In this document: positions 7,920-16,198 of the stretch, one piece after another
Numbering within the stretch: the first letter of the stretch is position 1
Layout of the letters: each line of letters begins with the position of its first letter
Origin: Candidatus Methanomethylophilaceae archaeon
Lineage (GTDB): Archaea; Thermoplasmatota; Thermoplasmata; Methanomassiliicoccales; Methanomethylophilaceae
Reading direction: 5' to 3'
DNA: 36,448 nucleotides
Assembly (NCBI GenBank): GCA_017508065.1
Contig: JAFVZR010000114.1
Coordinates: 1-36,448 of the forward strand
Position numbers and translations under genes: made by a program
The notes under the pieces: generated by a model
Databases searched by the model: none
Told to the model about the DNA's origin: nothing
What the model saw: the letters and a program-made list of their open reading frames with translations, nothing else

Positions 7920-8913
7920 CTACGTCCTCTTCCGGCTGCTGGAGTCTGATCTTCCTGAGCTCGGTGATGACAGCGGTACGGAGGGCCTCCATGTTCTCAC
8001 CGGATTGTGCGGAGAAGCATGGTCTGTCCGGGTTTCCGGTCTTCATGATATCGCATTTACTTTCGGCGACGATGATCGGGACACCTTCGAATCCTTTCTT
8101 GAGGGATTCCATGAGTGCGATCTGCTTCTCCATACTGTATCCGCAGGTCTCAGAAGGATCCATGACGATGAGCATCACATGGGTCAGATATTTGAGTGCA
8201 AGGATGGCCTGTTTCTCGATATCGTTACGTTCGGACAGTTCCCTGTCCAGGAGTCCGGGGGTATCGATGATCTGATACTTCCTCCATTCATCCTCGATGT
8301 GTCCGACGATGATTCCCTTGGTGGTGAACGGATATGGTGCGATCTCAGGTGCTGCCGTGGAGAGTTCCGTGACGAGGTTGCTCTTTCCTACGTTGGGGAA
8401 TCCTGCAACGACGACGGTCGCGATGTCGGACTCGATAGAAGGCAACTTCCTGAACTTGTTCTTGCAGTCCTGAAGGAACAGCAGATCCTTGGCGATCTGC
8501 TTAAGCAGAGAGGATATGCGTCCGTAGAAATGGGCTCTGACGCCCTTGATGATCTCCGGATCCTTGCTGCGTCTGATGTTCCTAAGTGACTCGTTCGTGA
8601 GCTTATCGGTACGGTTGGCCGCCCATTTGACCGTTCCGAGGGACTTCTTATAAGGGTCGAGACCGATGACGAGATCCACAAGTTCGGGAAGGAAATCCTC
8701 TTCCTTCTCGAATCTGGGGAACTTGTTCACGTATCCGTTGAGAGTGTCCTTGATGATGTCCCCGACTGCGGATACCTTCGCAAGAGTGGTCTTCTTCACA
8801 GAATCCAGGGCATTCGCTCCTGAGATCGTGATCTTTGATGCTCTGTGGAACGCTTTGTCCATCAATTCATCCGCTGATAGTACGGTTGGGACTCTGTATG
8901 TCTTCTCGGCCAT
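7912..8913 (-). CDS. NOG1-like ribosome-associated GTPase
   Basis: This is an archaeal GTPase of the NOG1/Obg group; eukaryotic Nog1 works in 60S ribosomal subunit assembly. The 333-residue protein has a long helical N-terminal region (about 1-160) typical of NOG1. The GTPase domain follows: P-loop GFPNVGKSN 171-179, switch I FTTKG about 196-200, DTPGLLD 217-223, base motif ESKCD 284-288 (a variant of NKxD), and SAQSG 301-305. It lacks the long C-terminal region of eukaryotic Nog1, as expected in archaea. A TATA box about 25 bases before the ATG suggests a leaderless message. The last 8 bases overlap polC. Confidence 0.9.
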   Translation of the reverse strand: MAEKTYRVPTVLSADELMDKAFHRASKITISGANALDSVKKTTLAKVSAVGDIIKDTLNGYVNKFPRFEKEEDFLPELVDLVIGLDPYKKSLGTVKWAANRTDKLTNESLRNIRRSKDPEIIKGVRAHFYGRISSLLKQIAKDLLFLQDCKNKFRKLPSIESDIATVVVAGFPNVGKSNLVTELSTAAPEIAPYPFTTKGIIVGHIEDEWRKYQIIDTPGLLDRELSERNDIEKQAILALKYLTHVMLIVMDPSETCGYSMEKQIALMESLKKGFEGVPIIVAESKCDIMKTGNPDRPCFSAQSGENMEALRTAVITELRKIRLQQPEEDVDA

Positions 8914-8934
8914 ACGTCTTAGAGCGCGCGCATA

Positions 8935-8942
8935 TAGATAAA
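8935..8942 (-). promoter_or_regulatory. TATA box of nog1-polC
   Basis: On the minus strand the sequence reads TTTATCTA, about 25 bases before the GTPase ATG at 8913. This spacing predicts transcription starting at or next to the start codon. Confidence 0.5.
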
Positions 8943-8957
8943 GCTGACCCTTGGTTA

Positions 8958-11900
8958 TCAGGCCCCCTCGTCATATGCCGCCTTGGAGAACGACATCCTT
9001 ATGAGCCAGAGGTCATGATCGTAGTATTCCTTGGCCTTGAACTGTGGCGGGATACCGCCGACTGGCACATCCTCTAGGACGAGTCCCGCCTCCGCTCTCC
9101 ATCCCTTTCCCTCGCCGTCCGGTCTGAACACGGACGATATCGCCGAGAGGTTGAACTTGAGTGACAGACCAGCATTGATCTCCGGTGTGTCCCCGGGGAG
9201 CTTCATGAACTTGGGTGCGGAGATTCCCATGTATGTGACGATGCGGAAATAGATGTCATCCATCATGATCCTCTCCATGGTCATGCCCATGGGGTTGTTG
9301 ATGTGCTCTCCGATCATGGGGATCATCGAAGCTATGTATCTCAGTGTGTCGCCAACTATCTCCGAATCAAGACCCAGCATGACCTTCATACCAAGACCCA
9401 ACGATCCGGTGTAATCCTTGAATGCCAGATCGATGAACAGGTATGCCTCCACGATACCATTCGCTATGGTGTCAATGATCCTCTCCAACATTTCTGCCAT
9501 AACCGTTTCGACGAATTCCATCATCTGTTCGGTGTCTGTGATCTTACCGCCCATCTTCGTCAGGACCTCTGGCACGATATCGATCATGTAATCGACCAAT
9601 GTTGCCGTGGAGAGCTTGGGCATCGCGAAGTTCTCACCGTTGGAACCTCCGGGCGATCTCTTGTTGAATCCCCAATCCACATATGCATCGGTGTTACGTT
9701 GATTTGTGAACTCGTTGTTCTCCGAGTCGGTGAGCCAGTCCGTATAATCCACTACCTCTCCGTATGTGTTGTAGAGTGTGACCCTCTCCCCCTTGAGCCC
9801 TTTTGACGGCCCGTTGTTGAGTGTCTGTTTGGGGAATTCGATGATCAGGTGCTCTTTGATACCGATGACCTCGTCCTCGATGGTGTAGGCTTTCTGCCCT
9901 CCAGATTCCGGACTGAGGACGTATCCGGTCAGATCGATCACCTTGTCGGAGTTGTTATACAGTTCCACCCATTCGTTACCCGCATCGTTGCCTGCGGGAT
10001 TGAGTTCCACTTCATTGATGACCAATCCGTCCTTAATCGGTAGATTGCATTTCAGATACGCTCCGGCATCGATGGAACAGCTGACCCCAGGAATCGGCGT
10101 GGGTATATTGGACAGCAGATCCCCTATTCCTGGGACATCAGAGATTGCAACCTCCAACTTCTTGTACTCCACGTGCTCGGGCAAGGTGCCACTGTACTCG
10201 ATCCCCCTGACATTGCCGCTTATGCTGACATAGTACGGCCTTGATGACAGGAGGGGATCCAGATCCACGGAGAACTTCCAATCGTCACCCTCTGCACTGC
10301 CTCCTGCGAGTACCTTGTACGAATCGTCGCCTTTCTTTCCGATCTGACAGAATGCGGTCGTGGATATGCCCATGACCTCCTTGGAGATCGTAACCTTAAC
10401 TATCTCCTTGGTGGATTTGAACGCAGTTCTGAGATCGGTCTCGATGGTAATCTCTGCATCGAAGACTCTGAAAGTGATCTTCTGACCATCCAGTGCCAAG
10501 CACATGGATTCAAGACCTATGTTCCTCAATAGGTCTTGCAGATAGGTCGCAACCATATTTTGGAGGATCTCCAGAGGTATGGTCACTATCTCGTACACCA
10601 TGGTCAGCATGTCATTGATCCTGTTGCCGAATTCCAACATGATGTTGCTGCATATGTTCTCCAGGTCCTTGATCGCCCTGAATATCCTCATGAGGTCATC
10701 CAGGATCGGTTGAATGATCTCGAATACCTTGGTCCATACATCGTTGAGCAGAGTGTTGCTCTTCTTGTAATGTACCCCTGCGAGTTCCCATCCGCTGATA
10801 CACGGGATCTCCAGGAAGAAGTCTATGTCCGATGAACCATAGTATATCGAGTCGTATGAGTCCACCGATCCAGTGATCTCATTCGAGGATGTGATGGTGT
10901 AATCTATCTTTCCTGAGACCTTAACATCATACGTTGCGGAGAACACGACCTTTCCCCAGTTCTTGAAACCGATGTAGTGAATGTTCTTCGAATCATTGTG
11001 CAGAGGGCTGACAAGGTCGATTCTCAGGTCCGTCTCGTCCACTATGGACAGTGATTCCACATATTTTCCTGACAATCCGTCGGTGAGTTCGAATGACTCT
11101 TCCTCGGGCAGTTCCATGACATCGAAAATCGGTTCCGATTCCACGGATTCTATTATCCTGTCAGCAAGGTCATCCATCTGATTCTTGACGATGTCCCCTA
11201 TGATCGTAGCTTCAAGGACCTTTCCGATCGCGAATGCAAGACATTCGATGATTATGTTGCTGTTGTCATGGATAGCCCTATTCATACTTTCGAGCTTCAT
11301 GACCTGGTCGTCAATGATTTTCATGTACGTCAGAAAGGCTGAGTTTATGTTCGATTTGAGGTACATCTCCTCGATGACCTTCGTACGGTATTCGCTTAGC
11401 TCCTTGTACTCTGATACCTTGTTGTTACATGAGGTCATGAACGCATATCTGATGTCATCCGTCACCTCTGGCAAATCGAATATGGCATACGCGTTCCTTT
11501 TGATGCAATCATATGCTGTTGACATGAACGGGTCTGTGAACTCACAGGAGCCAGATTCTTTCCTCACATTCTCTTCGAAGATGGCATTGCAATCCTGGAT
11601 TGCGGAGTGGAGCATGCTCTTGATGGTTTCGGCGTAGTTCTCATCATCATAGCAATCGATTGGTAATTCCACGATGCACGAGTCCTCGATGTTCATCGCG
11701 ATGGATTTCAGAACCCCTTTGAGGGACTCCAACAGGGCGTTCCTGTCATGACGATAGTTTTCGTAGAACTTTCCCCATCCTTCCCAATCCAATACGTTTT
11801 TCTCCGGTAACTGGTACTTTTCCGTCCATCCTTCTACGAACACGGTCACGGATTCCTCATCGACATCTACGGTGAATTCCAGGTCCGGTACTGTTATTTC

Positions 11901-13037
11901 GACTGTTCCGGGGGCGATTATTTTGAGGTCGTTGACCGCACCGACCTCCTGCATACATTTCGATATGAGGTCGATGGCCTTGTCCTTATCGATATCCTTG
12001 TTAAGGATGAATTTCACGACACCTTTGGCTATGTCACGTGAAAAATCGTTCAGACCGTCAATCGCTTCGAATACCAAATCCGTTCCGAGATATTCCATCC
12101 AGCTGAGCGCATACTCATCGATCTTGGAGTATATCGCCTGGCCATAGAACGCACCGAGGTCGAATTTTACCACACCGTCCTCTGCTACAAAATATTCCGC
12201 GATATCGATCTGGCTCATACCTAGGAATGATTCATTTCCGGATCCGTTGCACCTGAACTTCATCGTCTCTATGATGTCCAGTGCGTTACGTACGGCTTTT
12301 TGAACATCCCTGACCGTTATCAGTTCCTCTACGCTCTTCGAACCTCCGATGTTCATCGCCCCGTACCCGTTGAGGATCCTGGATTGTACCAGTGCAGACA
12401 GTTGGTAGTCCACCATCTGTGCGAGTGCGGAGTTCGCACCTTCGATGGACAGTTCGAACTCCGTAGCGGATTCGATGACAAGAGGGAGACATGAGGTCGC
12501 ATCTGCCGATACTTCGAACGTCTTCAGGGTCCCTGTCGATTCAGTGGAGAATTCTATGGTCACTGTTCCGATAGCACGGAGGAATGCGGATTTCGTGTCA
12601 TTGATCCCGGAACCTTCGGTCCCGAGTCTCATGGACTCAATCGTGAGCCAGATGTCATGGGAGATCACATCTGCGGTTACTCCGCGATTGAATGCTGGGT
12701 ATTTCGTATCGAACATCTCCCTGTACTCCTTGTCGAATGTTCTCGAGATATCAAGGAGGTTGTGCGATTCGGTCGTTGTATCGTCACTTACCGAACCCGG
12801 TACGTCGCTAAGGTTGGAAACGATGTTTCCAAGGTCTGCTTCGATCTGCATGATCGTACGGTCCATTTCTTCATCAAGAGCATCGATCTCGTTCGAAAGG
12901 GATTCAGAGTTCCTTGTGGATTCCTCGATGTTCTTTGTCACTATGCAGAAGAAAGAACCGGAGATCAGGAGTGCAACGGCGATCATGGCCATTGGCATCT
13001 GTCCTTTTCTGGACCTGTTTCTTCCATTATTGATCAT
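8958..13037 (-). CDS. Giant surface protein, pilin-like N-terminus and lamin-tail domain
   Basis: This 1359-residue protein is predicted to be exported and anchored at its N-terminus. Residues 1-12 are basic (RNRSRKG), followed by Gln-Met and a hydrophobic helix at about 14-34. A KG-Q junction directly before the helix is the layout of class III (pilin/archaellin) signal peptides, so prepilin peptidase processing is possible. Residues about 37-80 look like a coiled coil. Long helical and beta-rich stretches of no recognised family follow. A lamin-tail domain spans about 1003-1135 (LVINEVELNPAGNDAGNEW, LTGYVLS, VDYTDWL, NKRSPGGSN). The C-terminus is unrecognised. The gene stands alone, divergent from tes. 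Its cellular role is unknown. Confidence 0.85.
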   Translation of the reverse strand: MINNGRNRSRKGQMPMAMIAVALLISGSFFCIVTKNIEESTRNSESLSNEIDALDEEMDRTIMQIEADLGNIVSNLSDVPGSVSDDTTTESHNLLDISRTFDKEYREMFDTKYPAFNRGVTADVISHDIWLTIESMRLGTEGSGINDTKSAFLRAIGTVTIEFSTESTGTLKTFEVSADATSCLPLVIESATEFELSIEGANSALAQMVDYQLSALVQSRILNGYGAMNIGGSKSVEELITVRDVQKAVRNALDIIETMKFRCNGSGNESFLGMSQIDIAEYFVAEDGVVKFDLGAFYGQAIYSKIDEYALSWMEYLGTDLVFEAIDGLNDFSRDIAKGVVKFILNKDIDKDKAIDLISKCMQEVGAVNDLKIIAPGTVEITVPDLEFTVDVDEESVTVFVEGWTEKYQLPEKNVLDWEGWGKFYENYRHDRNALLESLKGVLKSIAMNIEDSCIVELPIDCYDDENYAETIKSMLHSAIQDCNAIFEENVRKESGSCEFTDPFMSTAYDCIKRNAYAIFDLPEVTDDIRYAFMTSCNNKVSEYKELSEYRTKVIEEMYLKSNINSAFLTYMKIIDDQVMKLESMNRAIHDNSNIIIECLAFAIGKVLEATIIGDIVKNQMDDLADRIIESVESEPIFDVMELPEEESFELTDGLSGKYVESLSIVDETDLRIDLVSPLHNDSKNIHYIGFKNWGKVVFSATYDVKVSGKIDYTITSSNEITGSVDSYDSIYYGSSDIDFFLEIPCISGWELAGVHYKKSNTLLNDVWTKVFEIIQPILDDLMRIFRAIKDLENICSNIMLEFGNRINDMLTMVYEIVTIPLEILQNMVATYLQDLLRNIGLESMCLALDGQKITFRVFDAEITIETDLRTAFKSTKEIVKVTISKEVMGISTTAFCQIGKKGDDSYKVLAGGSAEGDDWKFSVDLDPLLSSRPYYVSISGNVRGIEYSGTLPEHVEYKKLEVAISDVPGIGDLLSNIPTPIPGVSCSIDAGAYLKCNLPIKDGLVINEVELNPAGNDAGNEWVELYNNSDKVIDLTGYVLSPESGGQKAYTIEDEVIGIKEHLIIEFPKQTLNNGPSKGLKGERVTLYNTYGEVVDYTDWLTDSENNEFTNQRNTDAYVDWGFNKRSPGGSNGENFAMPKLSTATLVDYMIDIVPEVLTKMGGKITDTEQMMEFVETVMAEMLERIIDTIANGIVEAYLFIDLAFKDYTGSLGLGMKVMLGLDSEIVGDTLRYIASMIPMIGEHINNPMGMTMERIMMDDIYFRIVTYMGISAPKFMKLPGDTPEINAGLSLKFNLSAISSVFRPDGEGKGWRAEAGLVLEDVPVGGIPPQFKAKEYYDHDLWLIRMSFSKAAYDEGA

Positions 13038-13061
13038 AAAATGGAATCCGTTGTCAATGAG

Positions 13062-13070
13062 AATATAAAT
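13062..13070 (-). promoter_or_regulatory. TATA box of the giant surface protein gene
   Basis: The minus strand reads ATTTATATT here, 25-33 bases before the ATG at 13037. A leaderless or very short leader message is expected. Confidence 0.6.
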
Positions 13071-13077
13071 CGGAAGC

Positions 13078-13093
13078 TAACAGTAGCCTGTTA
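13078..13093. promoter_or_regulatory. Inverted repeat between divergent promoters
   Basis: TAACAG 13078-13083 and CTGTTA 13088-13093 form a perfect 6-4-6 inverted repeat. It lies directly upstream of the leftward TATA box and 27 bases upstream of the tes TATA box. It could be an operator for one or both genes; this is inference from position and symmetry only. Confidence 0.35.
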
Positions 13094-13119
13094 ACGGAAT
13101 TGTCGCATAAGTGCAACCC

Positions 13120-13128
13120 TTTATATTT
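13120..13128 (+). promoter_or_regulatory. TATA box of the tes operon
   Basis: TTTATATTT at 13120-13128 is a near-consensus archaeal TATA box. Transcription should start near 13150, downstream of an earlier in-frame ATG at 13111, which supports the tes start at 13171. Confidence 0.7.
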
Positions 13129-13170
13129 CTCGATAGGCTTTGTCAGGTATTACATAAAGGAAGGGACAAC

Positions 13171-14781
13171 ATGCCTGCAACAGCACAGAAGTACGGTCTC
13201 CCGACAGGTCTTCCAAGAAAGACCGAATCGATCTGCCCCGAATGTGGAAAGGTCCTCGAGACGGAGATCTACGATAAGGATGGGAAGGTCTTTGCTAAGA
13301 AGACGTGTTCTGAGCACGGCGAGTTTGACAGTCTCATTTGGTCCGACACCGAGTTCTATCTCCGTGCCGAGAAGTATGGTATGGATGGAATGGGGGTCTA
13401 CAATGAGGATGACACCACTTCCGATGATGATAATGTCAGGATCATGATCGGTGGGAATCATGTCGATCTCAAGACCACCACGATCCTCTGTAACATCGAT
13501 CTGACCAACAGGTGTAACATGACCTGCCCCATTTGTTTCGCAGAGGCGAATTCAGCAGGTTATGTGTATGAGCCCGATTTCGACACCATCGTAAGGATGA
13601 TGGAGATGTTGAGGAATCAGAAACCTGCCAGATGTCCTGCCATACAGTTCTCCGGAGGGGAGCCGACCATTCACCCTCGTTTCTTTGATATAGTCAAGAA
13701 GGCAAGGGAACTTGGATTCGCCCAGGTACAGGTGGCTACCAACGGTCTGGAGTTCAGGGACATCGAATTCTGTAAGAAAGCAGTCGAAGCAGGTGTTCAC
13801 ACATTGTACCTCTCGTTCGACGGAATCTCCGATGACGTATACATCCAAGCGAGGGCAAGGAAGATGCTCCATGTCAAGAAACAGGTATTGGAGAATCTAA
13901 GGTCCCTTCCCAAACATCCCTCCGTGGTACTTGTTCCAACCGTCGTCAAGGGTATGAATGACAAACAGTTGGGTGACATCGTCAAATTCGCTTTCGAGTA
14001 TTCGGACGTGGTCAGAGGGGTGAACTTCCAACCAGTTGCATTCACCGGTAGGGTTACTAACGAGGAACTCGAGAACGGCAGGTTCACCATCCCCGATCTG
14101 GTGAATAACTTCAATGAGCAGACTGGATGGACCGACAAGGATGATTGGTGGCCAGTACCGATCGTCGCACCGGTTTCCAACATGATCTCTCAGCTCATGG
14201 GTAAGAGCAAGGTGACGTTCACGGTGCATCCGCACTGTGGAATCGCCACTTACCTTTACAAGGGTGATGATGGAAGGATCACACCCATCCCCAAGTTCAT
14301 CGATGTGGACAAGTTCTATCATGGTATGGTCAAACTCGGCGACAAGGTGGATAAGGCACTTTTCAAGAAACTATACGCCATCAAGGTGTTGAGATTAGTG
14401 GACAAGTGCATCATCGAATCCGGACTTCCCGATGGGATGACCAAGGCTGATTTCAAGAAACTCATCAGGAGTCTTCTCAGCGATGATTCCAAGAAGACAT
14501 TGGCCAAGTTCTCATGGAGGACCATGTTCATTGGCGGTATGCATTTCCAGGATTCTTACAATTACGACATTCAGAGGGTGGAGCGTTGTGCGATCCACTA
14601 TGCTACGCCGGATCTGCGTGTCATCCCGTTCTGTGCATACAATTCCGGTCCTGAATATCGTCAGGAGATCGAAGCGAAGTATTCCATACCAATTGCAGAG
14701 TGGAAGGAGAAGCACAAGAAAGAGGCCAAGGAACTCGAGGATGCTCTTATCGTTCCGGAGGACCAGAGGCCCGATCTTTGA
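13171..14781 (+). CDS. tes: Tetraether lipid synthase, radical SAM (Tes)
   Basis: Tes couples two archaeol chains tail to tail, forming the C40 biphytanyl chains of tetraether lipids. The 536-residue protein has an N-terminal metal knuckle (Cys22, Cys25, Cys46) and Cys107. The radical SAM motif is Cys115-x3-Cys119-x2-Cys122 (RCNMTCPICF), followed by FSGGEPT at about 160-166. The family-typical tail has HPHCG about 353-357 and ERCAIHYATP...PFCAYN about 471-491, which can hold auxiliary clusters. ATG at 13171 follows AAAGGAAGGG and lies downstream of the predicted start site; an in-frame ATG at 13111 lies upstream of it and is rejected. A ferredoxin and GGR follow within 10 and 2 bases. Confidence 0.88.
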   Translation: MPATAQKYGLPTGLPRKTESICPECGKVLETEIYDKDGKVFAKKTCSEHGEFDSLIWSDTEFYLRAEKYGMDGMGVYNEDDTTSDDDNVRIMIGGNHVDLKTTTILCNIDLTNRCNMTCPICFAEANSAGYVYEPDFDTIVRMMEMLRNQKPARCPAIQFSGGEPTIHPRFFDIVKKARELGFAQVQVATNGLEFRDIEFCKKAVEAGVHTLYLSFDGISDDVYIQARARKMLHVKKQVLENLRSLPKHPSVVLVPTVVKGMNDKQLGDIVKFAFEYSDVVRGVNFQPVAFTGRVTNEELENGRFTIPDLVNNFNEQTGWTDKDDWWPVPIVAPVSNMISQLMGKSKVTFTVHPHCGIATYLYKGDDGRITPIPKFIDVDKFYHGMVKLGDKVDKALFKKLYAIKVLRLVDKCIIESGLPDGMTKADFKKLIRSLLSDDSKKTLAKFSWRTMFIGGMHFQDSYNYDIQRVERCAIHYATPDLRVIPFCAYNSGPEYRQEIEAKYSIPIAEWKEKHKKEAKELEDALIVPEDQRPDL

Positions 14782-14790
14782 GGTGATGTC

Positions 14791-14961
14791 ATGAAGGTAG
14801 ATTATCATAAGTGTCTTCATTGCGGAGGTTGCGTAGGTTCCTGTCCGCAGAATGCGATATATTTGAACGATTACGTCCTGGAATTCGATGCCGGGCTTTG
14901 CAACGGATGTGGAAGATGTGTCAAAATCTGTCCTGTCGCAGCACTTTCCAAGGAGGTCTGA
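14791..14961 (+). CDS. 56-residue 2[4Fe-4S] ferredoxin
   Basis: This very short gene reads MKVDYHKCLHCGGCVGSC onward and has two complete cluster motifs: Cys8, 11, 14, 18 (followed by Pro) and Cys37, 40, 43, 47 (followed by Pro). It is therefore a small dicluster ferredoxin. A GAGGTGAT site precedes the ATG, and it starts 9 bases after the tes stop and ends 2 bases before GGR. In Methanosarcina acetivorans a ferredoxin gene sits beside GGR and donates electrons for chain saturation; the same role here, and perhaps also for Tes, is an inference from position. Confidence 0.92.
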   Translation: MKVDYHKCLHCGGCVGSCPQNAIYLNDYVLEFDAGLCNGCGRCVKICPVAALSKEV

Positions 14962-14963
14962 AT

Positions 14964-16157
14964 ATGGTCAAGAGATATGACTGCGACATTGTCGTCGTCG
15001 GTGCAGGTCCGGGAGGAAGCATGGCCGCGAGATATGCCGCCGAAGGCGGTCTCGACGTCATCCTTCTTGAGAAGAAGGCAGAGATCGGTGCACCATTGAG
15101 ATGTGCCGAAGGTGTTGCTAAGAAATGGCTCGCAGAGGTCGGTATCGAACCGGATCCCAAGTGGATATGTGCTGACATGAAGGGAGCCATCATCAGATCC
15201 CCCAGCGGATTCAAGTTCCAGTTGGATGAGAGCAAAGCAGGTTCCGAGGTCGGATACGTTCTGGAGAGGCATCTTTTCGACAAGGCATTGGCAGAGAAGG
15301 CCGCGGAGGCCGGTGCTAAGATCATGATGCGTGCAGGTGTCACCGGCGTCATCAAGGACGGAGAGAGACTTGTGGGAGTCAAAGGTAACCAGTTCGGCGA
15401 AGATTTCGAGGTATATGCCAAATGTATCGTTGCAGCTGACGGATACGAGTCCCAGGTCGGCAGATGGGCGGGTATCGATACCAATTGTAAACTCACGGAC
15501 ATCGACTCCTGTATACAGTACAGGATGGTGAACATCGATATCGAAGAGGATTACTGTGACTTCATCATCGGAGGGGATGCGCCCGGAGGATACGTTTGGG
15601 TTTTCCCCAAGGGAAAGGGCGTGGCCAATGTCGGTATCGGGGTTATGGGATCCAAATGCACAGGTAATGCCGATGCAAAGTACTATCTCGACAAATACAT
15701 CGCTAAGACCCCTGGACTCGCCAAGGGTTCCATCGTCGAGGTCGTAGGAGGATTCGTATCCACCTGTCCCGGTCTTGATGACACGACCGCTGACAACATC
15801 GTCCTCGTAGGTGATGCGGCAAGGATCATCGATCCTCTTACCGGTGGCGGAATCTGTCATGCATGTAGGTCCGGTATGTATGCCGGTAAGGTCCTCGTGG
15901 AGTGTGCCAAGACCGGTGACTTCTCCAAGGCTGCATTGAAGCCATATGAGAAGATGTGGCGCGACAGGATGGAGGACAAGCTCTACAGGAACTGGATGGC
16001 TAAGGAAAGGCTTGCGGAGCTTGATGACGAGACCATCGACGAGGTCGTAAAGCTCATCTCCACCGCGAACATCGACGAGGTCAATGTCTATAACCTTCTC
16101 AAGGCCATCAAGGAGAAATTCCCCAAGGTCGTAGAGGGATTCGAGGACCTGATCTGA
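14964..16157 (+). CDS. Geranylgeranyl reductase (GGR) family protein
   Basis: GGR is an FAD enzyme that saturates the isoprenoid chains of archaeal lipids. The 397-residue protein starts with the Rossmann motif VVVGAGPGGSMAARYAAEGG (about 9-28). It has the family's PLRCAEGV with a conserved Cys, the YVLERHLFD substrate-side motif, and the FAD-binding LVGDAARIIDPLTGGGI near 280. ATG at 14964 is preceded by AAGGAGG inside the end of the ferredoxin gene, so translation is probably coupled. The longer in-frame extension upstream overlaps the ferredoxin and is rejected. Expected location is the inner membrane face. Stop TGA, followed by a terminator hairpin. Confidence 0.93.
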   Translation: MVKRYDCDIVVVGAGPGGSMAARYAAEGGLDVILLEKKAEIGAPLRCAEGVAKKWLAEVGIEPDPKWICADMKGAIIRSPSGFKFQLDESKAGSEVGYVLERHLFDKALAEKAAEAGAKIMMRAGVTGVIKDGERLVGVKGNQFGEDFEVYAKCIVAADGYESQVGRWAGIDTNCKLTDIDSCIQYRMVNIDIEEDYCDFIIGGDAPGGYVWVFPKGKGVANVGIGVMGSKCTGNADAKYYLDKYIAKTPGLAKGSIVEVVGGFVSTCPGLDDTTADNIVLVGDAARIIDPLTGGGICHACRSGMYAGKVLVECAKTGDFSKAALKPYEKMWRDRMEDKLYRNWMAKERLAELDDETIDEVVKLISTANIDEVNVYNLLKAIKEKFPKVVEGFEDLI

Positions 16158-16165
16158 AACACATT

Positions 16166-16182
16166 TGGGGGTTCATCCCCCA
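16166..16182. terminator. Bidirectional terminator between GGR and mvk
   Basis: TGGGGG 16166-16171 pairs with CCCCCA 16177-16182 across a 5-base loop. It lies in the 41-base gap between two convergent genes, so it probably serves both. Confidence 0.6.
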
Positions 16183-16198
16183 TAAAAGTATTTTGGAT

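Noticed and set aside
13111-13170. Longer N-terminus for Tes
   Set aside because: The added 20 residues would begin upstream of the TATA box; a clear ribosome binding site precedes ATG 13171, where the CPxC part soon follows.
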